From an uncultured Oscillospiraceae bacterium (GTDB taxonomy: Bacteria > Bacillota > Clostridia > Oscillospirales > Oscillospiraceae), in contig CAKTTR010000004.1 of assembly GCA_934615645.1 (NCBI GenBank), positions 1-47,809 on the forward strand: DNA of 47,809 nucleotides. Reading direction: 5' to 3'. Under the pieces are notes generated by a model. It was given only the letters and a program-made list of their open reading frames with translations. It made no database searches and had not been told where the DNA came from. The position numbers and the translations under genes are program-made. Positions 42,768-47,809 of the stretch are shown piece after piece (the first letter of the stretch is position 1; each line of letters begins with the position of its first letter).

Positions 42768-42922
42768 GCCGCTTCTCCCCTTCCGCGCCGCGCATTTTGC
42801 GCCAGCCGCTCGTTTTTTGGGTATTTGTCTATAGTATACCATATCCCCCACCCAAAACACAAGTCAAACCCCACTGCGTGCCTCACGGCCCAAAAATACG
42901 CCTCATCCCGCATTTACGCAAA

Positions 42923-43247
42923 AAGCCTCGCAGAGTTTGCGCCGTGCACGGCGCAAATAAAGTCTAATCTGTTTTTTCCGGCGGCATGTACGTCGGGAAA
43001 AACTCTTCTCAGCTCGCAAACGTGCGAACCGTGCGCCATAGGCGCACAGTGAGTGCGCTGCAGCGAGCTGTAATTCCCTCAAACGAGAGCCCAGCGAAGC
43101 GGTAAGCGAGAGTCAAAATCTTAAGCGAGAGTCAAAATCTCTGATTTTGTCACTCGAGCTTACACAGCGTGCTGATTTTGCCCCTCGAGCTTATACAGCG
43201 GAGTCTCGTTTGCCACAAAAGGCACGCCACCGGCGTGCCTTTTGTGG
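42923..43247 (+). repeat. Structured dispersed repeat family A, copy 3 (longest)
   Basis: Starts AAGCCTCGCAGAGTTTGCG and shares the whole architecture with copies 1 and 2: TTTGCGCC/GGCGCAAA, the T-rich/A-rich arm pair around CCGGCGG, CAGCTCGC/GCGAGCTG with inner GTGCGCC/GGCGCAC and CAAACGAGA/TCTCGTTTG. The inner TAAGCGAGAGTCAAAAT unit is duplicated here, which explains the extra length. It ends in a 16-bp perfect hairpin (43213-43228 with 43232-43247). The rest of 42768-43319 (155 bases before and 72 after) holds no gene; nifU ends 72 bases past the terminal hairpin. Confidence 0.87.
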
Positions 43248-43319
43248 AGTTATATTACAAAGATCGCCAGCCCCGAACCACCAGAGCCGCTGACCCTGTA
43301 ACCAAATTTTTCGCGCCGC

Positions 43320-43754
43320 TCAGCAACAGCAGCAGCAATCCCCGCCGCCGCAGTCCTTGAACTTCTCCGCGTCGTAGGAGATGCCGTGGCGGTCAAAATA
43401 ATCCTTGACCGCCGCCTGGATGGCCTGCTCCGCCAAAACAGAGCAGTGCAGCTTGTACGCCGGCAGTCCGCCCAGGGCGTCGACGACCTCTTTGTTCGTC
43501 AGCTGCAGCGCCTGCTCCACCGTCCGCCCCTTGACCATCTCCGTCGCAATGGAGCTGGACGCAATGGCCGACCCGCAGCCGAAGGTCTCAAACTTGATAT
43601 CCGTGATGACGTCGTTTTCGACCTTGAGATAGATCTTCATAATATCGCCGCACTTCGGGTTGCCGACCTCGCCGACCCCGTCGGCGTCCTCGATGACGCC
43701 GACATTGCGCGGGTTGTGGAAATGGTCCATGACCGTCTCATTATACAATGCCAT
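43320..43754 (-). CDS. nifU: Iron-sulfur cluster scaffold protein (NifU/IscU type)
   Basis: 144 residues. The three scaffold cysteines and the aspartate are present: GNPKCGD (Cys about 37), FETFGCGSAIASSS (Cys about 62) and LHCSVLAEQA (Cys about 105). It builds [2Fe-2S]/[4Fe-4S] clusters with sulfur from NifS. The C-terminus carries an unusual cysteine tail, KDCGGGDCCCCC, beyond the usual IscU end. Start M at 43754 has GAGGTG upstream; a start nine bases earlier is less likely. It follows nifS by 15 bases. Confidence 0.95.
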   Translation of the reverse strand: MALYNETVMDHFHNPRNVGVIEDADGVGEVGNPKCGDIMKIYLKVENDVITDIKFETFGCGSAIASSSIATEMVKGRTVEQALQLTNKEVVDALGGLPAYKLHCSVLAEQAIQAAVKDYFDRHGISYDAEKFKDCGGGDCCCCC

Positions 43755-43769
43755 AGCAAACACCTCACA

Positions 43770-44960
43770 TTATTTCAGTAAAAATTCCCGTTTCCCGCAG
43801 CACTTATCCCGCCACAGCGGCGACATATTGCGCAGGTAGTCCACCACATCCGTCACCGCGGCCACGATGGTGTCCATCTGCTCCATCGTATTATCCGCGC
43901 ACAGGGTCAGCCGCAGCGACCCGTGGGCGATCTCGTGGGTGTGCCCCAGAGCCAGCAGCACATGGCTCGGATCCAGCGACCCGGACGTGCACGCCGAACC
44001 GGAGGAGGCGCAGATGCCCTTCTCGTCGAGCAGCAGCAGCAAGCTCTCGCCCTCGATGCCCTCAAAGCAGAAATGGACGTTCCCCGGCAGCCGGTGCACC
44101 GGGTCGCCGTTCAGGACGGAATGAGGGATCTTGGAAAGCCCCGCGATCAGCCGGTCCCGCATGGCGGCGACTTTGGCAGCGTTCTCGTCCATATGGGCGC
44201 AGGCGTCTTCCAGCGCCGCCGCCATCCCGGCGATCCCGGCCAGGTTCTCCGTCCCGGCCCGCTTGCCCCGCTCCTGGGCGCCGCCGTTGATGAGGGACGT
44301 CAGCAGCACGCCCTTCTTGCAATAGAGCACGCCGACGCCCCGGGGCCCATGGAATTTGTGGGCCGACAGGCTCAGCATGTCAATGTTCTGCGCCGCAACA
44401 TCGATCGGCAGATGCCCCGCCGCCTGCACCGCGTCGGTGTGGAACAGCACGCCCTTCTCCCGGCAGACCGCGCCGATCTCCCCGATGGGCAGGATCGACC
44501 CGATCTCGTTGTTGGCGTACATCAGGCTCACCAGGCAGGTATCCGGCCGGATGGCGTCCGCCACCTGCTGCGCCGTGACCGTCCCCACCGGGCCGACCGG
44601 CAGGAGCTCGATCTCAAAGCCGTCGCGCCGCAGCTTGTCCAGCGTGTGGAGCACAGCGTGGTGCTCAAAGGCAGAGGAGATGATGTGCCGCTTGCCCCGC
44701 CGCGCGCCGATGGCCGCCGCCGAGAGCAGCGCCTGGTTATCCGCCTCGCTGCCGCCGGAGGTAAAATAGATCTCCTGCTTCTGCGCGCCTAGGCAGGCCG
44801 CGATGCGGCCCCGGGCATCGTCCAGCGCCTCGGCGGCCCGCTGGCCAATGGAATGCAGGCTGGAGGGATTGCCATAAATTTCCTGGAAATACGGCCCCAT
44901 CGCCGCCACCGCCGCGTCACTCATCCGCGTCGTCGCCGCGTTATCCGCGTAAATATACAT
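43770..44960 (-). CDS. nifS: Cysteine desulfurase (NifS/IscS family)
   Basis: PLP enzyme of 396 residues that takes sulfur from cysteine for cluster assembly and tRNA thiolation. The PLP lysine region reads LSLSAHKFHGPRGVGVLY and the catalytic-cysteine loop GICASSGSACTSGSLDPSHVLLALG; other markers are DNAATTRM, YGNPSSLHSIG and YFTSGGSEADNQAL. Full length. Its start overlaps a GAGGTGG ribosome site. It supplies NifU, coupled in one operon, and probably also ThiI. Confidence 0.96.
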   Translation of the reverse strand: MYIYADNAATTRMSDAAVAAMGPYFQEIYGNPSSLHSIGQRAAEALDDARGRIAACLGAQKQEIYFTSGGSEADNQALLSAAAIGARRGKRHIISSAFEHHAVLHTLDKLRRDGFEIELLPVGPVGTVTAQQVADAIRPDTCLVSLMYANNEIGSILPIGEIGAVCREKGVLFHTDAVQAAGHLPIDVAAQNIDMLSLSAHKFHGPRGVGVLYCKKGVLLTSLINGGAQERGKRAGTENLAGIAGMAAALEDACAHMDENAAKVAAMRDRLIAGLSKIPHSVLNGDPVHRLPGNVHFCFEGIEGESLLLLLDEKGICASSGSACTSGSLDPSHVLLALGHTHEIAHGSLRLTLCADNTMEQMDTIVAAVTDVVDYLRNMSPLWRDKCCGKREFLLK

Positions 44961-44983
44961 AAAACCACCTCGAAACCGTATTG

Positions 44984-45013
44984 ATAATACCTATATTCTT
45001 TGTAGGTTATTAT
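44984..45013 (-). promoter_or_regulatory. Operator-like inverted repeat at the nifS transcription start
   Basis: ATAATACCTA (44984-44993) faces TAGGTTATTAT (45003-45013), a near-perfect inverted repeat with one extra base. It covers the likely transcription start. Its form (AT-rich arms with CCTA/TAGG) recalls Rrf2/IscR-type sites, but no such regulator is in the window. Confidence 0.55.
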
Positions 45014-45014
45014 G

Positions 45015-45043
45015 ATTATAACAGTCATTTCCTATTCTGTCAA
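45015..45043 (-). promoter_or_regulatory. nifS-nifU promoter, full consensus
   Basis: Minus strand: TTGACA (45043-45038), a 17-base spacer, and TATAAT (45020-45015). A consensus promoter with a downstream operator fits repression rather than activation. Confidence 0.9.
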
Positions 45044-45177
45044 TAGGGTTACGCAAAGAATGTTACCGTGCGCTAACTATTTTTCTCGCGAACTTTACAC
45101 GCCCTTCTCCGGACGCATGCTGCGTCACGTTAAAAAGGAGAAGCCCCCGCCCCGGTACACGCCAAGCCCGCCGCGGC

Positions 45178-45207
45178 TTGCAGCATTCTCCGGGAATGGC
45201 CTATACT
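45178..45207 (+). promoter_or_regulatory. Promoter of the MerR-type gene
   Basis: TTGCAG (45178-45183), an 18-base spacer, and TATACT (45202-45207). The transcription start would be about 15 bases before the ATG. Confidence 0.6.
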
Positions 45208-45227
45208 GTCGGCGAGGGAGAAGGGCA

Positions 45228-45719
45228 ATGAAAAACTATAAGACGGTCAAGGAAGTGTGCGCTCTAACCGGCCTCACGGCCAAGCATCTGTATTATTTCC
45301 ATCATGAAAATGTCGTACGCGCCGCCGCTTATGCGAATTATTCGGTCGCGGGCAACGACGGCTATAAGCTCTATGACGATGCCGCCGTGGAAAAGCTGCA
45401 GCAAATTGCGCTATACTACCAGCTCGGCCTCAAGCGCAACGAGATCCGCGACCTGATGCGCGCCCCCACCTATGACAGTGCCTGCGCCCTGCGCCAGCTG
45501 CTGGACCGGGAGCGGCGCAAGCGCGACGAAGCCAGCCGTCACATCGCCGCCCTGGAATATCTCTGCCGCGTCGGGCTGGACGCTGCGCTGCACAGCGTGC
45601 TCCGCCAGATGACGCTGGACGAGCTGGGCCAGGCTCTGCTCCAATCTGACCCCCCGCAAGCCCCCGACGCCGCGCCCCCAGACGCAGACGCCCCAGAAAG
45701 GACACCCCTGACGCTGTAA
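45228..45719 (+). CDS. MerR-family transcriptional regulator
   Basis: 163 residues. The MerR winged-helix domain (about 1-75) reads YKTVKEVCALTGLTAKHLYYFHHENVV...GYKLYDDAAVEKLQQIALYYQLGLKRNEIRDLM. An antiparallel coiled-coil helix follows (about 85-125: LRQLLDRERRKRDEASRHIAALEYL), then a C-terminal segment with no Cys ligands, so it is a non-metal MerR type. The C-terminus is Pro/Asp-rich. The long divergent promoter region with nifS might bring both under shared control, which is speculative. AGAAGGG lies upstream of the ATG at a fair distance. Confidence 0.88.
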   Translation: MKNYKTVKEVCALTGLTAKHLYYFHHENVVRAAAYANYSVAGNDGYKLYDDAAVEKLQQIALYYQLGLKRNEIRDLMRAPTYDSACALRQLLDRERRKRDEASRHIAALEYLCRVGLDAALHSVLRQMTLDELGQALLQSDPPQAPDAAPPDADAPERTPLTL

Positions 45720-45738
45720 AAAGCCAGCCCGGCTTTTT
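45718..45738 (+). terminator. Terminator overlapping the MerR-type gene stop
   Basis: AAAAAGCC (45718-45725) pairs with GGCTTTTT (45731-45738) around AGCCC. It overlaps the stop codon and is followed by CAGAAAAAG. Confidence 0.75.
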
Positions 45739-45779
45739 CAGAAAAAGAAAGAAACCGTCAAATTAGAAAGGAGACCCCC

Positions 45780-46889
45780 ATGAAAAGAAGCCTTGCCATC
45801 ATTTTGGCAGCCGCCGTGCTGCTCCTCCTCGCCGCCTGCGGCAGCAAAAAGCAGCCTGCCGCCAGCCCAAATACCCAAAGCGCCCCCGTCACAGCGGAAC
45901 CCGCCGACGTCACAGCCGCCGAACCCGCCGCTGCCCTCCGTGTCATCACCGATGACTTTACCGATACCACGGCGGAGCTGACGCAAAAGCTCGATGAGAC
46001 CTTTGCCGCCGTCGGAACGACCTATGCAGACTACCAAAAGAACAAGGGCCTGATCGACGAATGGGTCGCCCTCGTTCTTTCTGAATCAGACGCTCTCTTT
46101 GCAAGAACAAAGGAACATTCCATCACTTACTTCAAGCAGATCGCCGCGGATGATGATCCTTCATACAGCGAATTTTGCAGTGATGCTTTGGAGCAATATT
46201 ACGATACCGTCTGCAACGACGCCTTAGATATCTATTACGACGCACTCTACAGCGAAGCCCTGGATACCCTCTATGATACCTACTATGGCGGTCTGCTCGA
46301 CGAAGCGTATGATACCATTCCATATCAGGAATGGAGCAACGCCAGCAGCGCGTGCTATCAAGTCTGGTCCGATGCCAGCTCTGCGGTTTACCAAAAATGG
46401 TCCGAGGAGAGCTCCTATCTCTACGGCCTATGGTCTGCTGTCGATTCCGCATTCTGCTGGGATGACAATTTTGATGTAGATGCCATTGTCGCGGCGTACG
46501 ACAGGGAACAAGAGGAAGACCGCACCGAGGAGGAAGCCGAAGCGTCGTCTGAGGAGGAAAGCGATGCCGCCGACCAAGCTGCCGCTCCCCCATCCCAGGC
46601 CGATCCAGCGGCAAATGCCACCGACGAAACCGCCATCCGTGACGATTTCAAAGCCGCCATGGACAGCTACGAAGCCTTCATCGACGAATACGTCGCCTTC
46701 CTGCAAAAATATAACCAGAATCCAACGGACCTTAGCCTGCTCAACGACTATGCGACATATATGAGCAAATATGCGGACCTGGCAGCCAAATTCGACGCTT
46801 GGGAGAGCGAGGACCTGAACACGGCGGAGCTTGCCTATTATCTGGAAGTCCAGTCCCGCGTCAGCCAGAAGCTGCTGGCAGTCTCATAA
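45780..46889 (+). CDS. Lipoprotein with two sets of tandem repeats (DUF6591-like C-terminus)
   Basis: Lipoprotein of 369 residues. Signal peptide ends in LAAC with Cys20. Within about residues 125-220 there are two runs of tandem repeats: four 12-residue units (DALEQYYDTVCN, DALDIYYDALYS, EALDTLYDTYYG and GLLDEAYDTIPY) and then four 11-residue units (QEWSNASSACY, QVWSDASSAVY, QKWSEESSYLY and GLWSAVDSAFC). Then come an acidic Glu-rich stretch and a helical C-terminal domain (IRDDFKAAMDSYEAFIDEYVAFLQKY...) similar to proteins called DUF6591 in gut Clostridia. GAAAGGAG precedes the ATG. Function unknown; the Tyr/Trp/Asp-rich repeats suggest a surface-binding role. Confidence 0.82.
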   Translation: MKRSLAIILAAAVLLLLAACGSKKQPAASPNTQSAPVTAEPADVTAAEPAAALRVITDDFTDTTAELTQKLDETFAAVGTTYADYQKNKGLIDEWVALVLSESDALFARTKEHSITYFKQIAADDDPSYSEFCSDALEQYYDTVCNDALDIYYDALYSEALDTLYDTYYGGLLDEAYDTIPYQEWSNASSACYQVWSDASSAVYQKWSEESSYLYGLWSAVDSAFCWDDNFDVDAIVAAYDREQEEDRTEEEAEASSEEESDAADQAAAPPSQADPAANATDETAIRDDFKAAMDSYEAFIDEYVAFLQKYNQNPTDLSLLNDYATYMSKYADLAAKFDAWESEDLNTAELAYYLEVQSRVSQKLLAVS

Positions 46890-46913
46890 TGCACAACCTA
46901 GGAGGAAATTACA

Positions 46914-47519
46914 ATGGATCAGACAACCAAGCATACCTTAAACCGTCAGCTGCGGCAGCCCGTTTACGCCATTTTGGCTGCGGCCCTGGTGATGCTCCTG
47001 TGCGTCTTCCTCCCCTACGGCACAGCCACGGGGGAACGGCGCGACTGGATCGACGCGCACCCGGATTCCATCATTGAAGAGTCCCTGGGCCTGACCGCCC
47101 AGGATCTGGCGCAGGTCTCAACGGTAGAATATACCCGGATCTACGTTGCCTGCGCCGATGACTGGGGCTTCGATCGCGCTGAGATCGTCTTCTACCTCGT
47201 GCTCCTGGGCCTGCTGCTCCTATTCCCGCTGCTGACAGCCCTCTGTGCCCTGCTGCGCAAGCCCATCGGCGCGATGCTCTTCACCGCGCTCACCTTTGGC
47301 GTGTCCTGCATCCAGAATGCGGATTACACCATGCGGGGCATCCTCCCAAGCCGCAACTACGATTGGGGCATCGCCCACACCCTCTGGCCCATCGCAGCCG
47401 CCGCAGCCTTCGCCGGTTCCATCTGGCTTCTGGTCAAAAAAACGCGCTGCAAACGGGCCCTCCTGCAGCCCGCCGCCTCGCAAGAACCGCAGCCCCAGGA
47501 AGAAACACAAGTCCAATAA
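46914..47519 (+). CDS. Four-helix membrane protein of unknown function
   Basis: 201 residues. Hydrophobic segments at about 18-38, 90-112, 118-138 and 152-175, with an extracytoplasmic segment of about 50 residues between the first two (ERRDWIDAHPDSIIEESLGLTAQDLAQVSTVEYTRIYVACADDWG). The C-terminus is rich in Gln/Pro/Glu. AGGAGG precedes the start. It begins 24 bases after the lipoprotein stop and is likely part of the same transcript. Family not recognised. Confidence 0.75.
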   Translation: MDQTTKHTLNRQLRQPVYAILAAALVMLLCVFLPYGTATGERRDWIDAHPDSIIEESLGLTAQDLAQVSTVEYTRIYVACADDWGFDRAEIVFYLVLLGLLLLFPLLTALCALLRKPIGAMLFTALTFGVSCIQNADYTMRGILPSRNYDWGIAHTLWPIAAAAAFAGSIWLLVKKTRCKRALLQPAASQEPQPQEETQVQ

Positions 47520-47536
47520 CCCCCAACACAAAAACA

Positions 47537-47575
47537 GCGCCTGCCGCGATCCAAAAATCGCAGCAGGCGCCGTTC
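47537..47575 (+). terminator. Terminator of the lipoprotein-membrane protein operon
   Basis: GCGCCTGCCGCGAT (47537-47550) pairs with ATCGCAGCAGGCGC (47557-47570) with one mismatch, followed by CGTTCTATTTT. Confidence 0.85.
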
Positions 47576-47710
47576 TATTTTCTTCTGCTTGCATCGGCCG
47601 CACCACGCCGGGCCACAGGGGTTCAGACCGCAGAGCTTTCCTGCCATGCACGGCTCCAGATAGAACGCCAAACGCAGCTCCAGATCAAACCCCAGACGCA
47701 AGTCAAATAC

Positions 47711-47743
47711 AAAAAACGCCGCGGACAATCGCTCGTCCGCGGC
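47711..47743 (-). terminator. Terminator downstream of tRNA-Gly
   Basis: GCCGCGGAC (47718-47726) pairs with GTCCGCGGC (47735-47743). On the minus strand T6 follows one base after the stem (47716-47711). It lies five bases past the tRNA 3' end. Confidence 0.88.
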
Positions 47744-47748
47744 TGATC

Positions 47749-47809
47749 TGGAGCGGGTTACGAGGCTCGAACTCGCTACCTCCACCTTGGCAAGGTGGCG
47801 CTCTACCAG
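47749..47809 (-). tRNA. tRNA-Gly (anticodon GCC), 5' end outside the window
   Basis: On the minus strand the visible 61 bases run from the D loop (GGTAGAGC) through the anticodon loop (CTTGCCAAGG, anticodon GCC) and T-loop (GTTCGAGCC) to an encoded CCA. The anticodon stem CCACC/GGTGG pairs perfectly. About 15 bases of the 5' end are missing. Confidence 0.95.

Overview
The window looks like chromosomal DNA of a high-GC, low-oxygen Gram-positive bacterium of the class Clostridia, most likely an Oscillospirales-type gut commensal. Pointers to this are SLH-domain surface proteins, ECF-type vitamin uptake, type III pantothenate kinase, a T-box leader, ThiI without a rhodanese domain, an IscU/NifS pair of the Gram-positive type, AGGAGG ribosome binding sites and sigma-A promoters with 17-bp spacers. 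The assignment is inferred from gene families and synteny, not from a marker gene.

Layout. 1-5.6 kb: a dispersed repeat, an HtrA-type protease divergent from an OmpR-family two-component system, and an SLH+CAP surface protein. 5.6-8.6 kb: structured repeat A1, an ArsP_2-type metal exporter divergent from an acidic lipoprotein, and a GIY-YIG protein. 8.6-16.1 kb: a P-type cation ATPase, secF-secD, an ECF S component (probably pantothenate), a 56-residue membrane protein, coaX and a phosphodiesterase. 16.1-17.2 kb: three small genes of unknown function. 17.2-24.3 kb: repeat A2, wecB-wecA-trpS divergent from gltX, a CmpB-type membrane protein and a repeat-rich gap. 24.4-29.5 kb: a large SLH protein, a DtxR/MntR-type regulator with a small membrane partner, and an IS3-family element that has split their terminator.

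29.5-38.2 kb: tyrS with a T-box leader, then on the same strand the block [noncoding RNA]-oapA-dxs-tlyA-nadK-argR-recN. The roughly 600-nt gene-free, hairpin-rich stretch upstream of oapA has its own promoter, and its position matches the OLE (ornate large extremophilic) RNA. This OLE/OapA locus is the most striking biology in the window. 38.2-47.8 kb: a RelB/RelE-type toxin-antitoxin pair, comM-thiI-pncC plus an unknown gene, repeat A3, nifS-nifU with an operator-like site, a MerR-type regulator, a lipoprotein with tandem repeats, a membrane protein, and a tRNA-Gly(GCC) cut by the window end.

The main candidates for undescribed structure are: (i) repeat family A, with three full copies whose stems change by compensatory substitution; (ii) an 11-bp-phased array of TTCA half-sites between htrA and its two-component system; (iii) the three-gene cluster at 16.2-17.2 kb; and (iv) an 18-bp palindrome over the -35 position of the 56-residue membrane protein's promoter.

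How genes connect. NifS/NifU and ThiI share sulfur transfer from cysteine. WecA/WecB would make the GlcNAc/ManNAc-linked precursors of wall polymers to which SLH proteins bind. PanT and CoaX would supply coenzyme A. HtrA and the adjacent two-component system resemble the CssRS/HtrA secretion-stress arrangement, with SecDF nearby.
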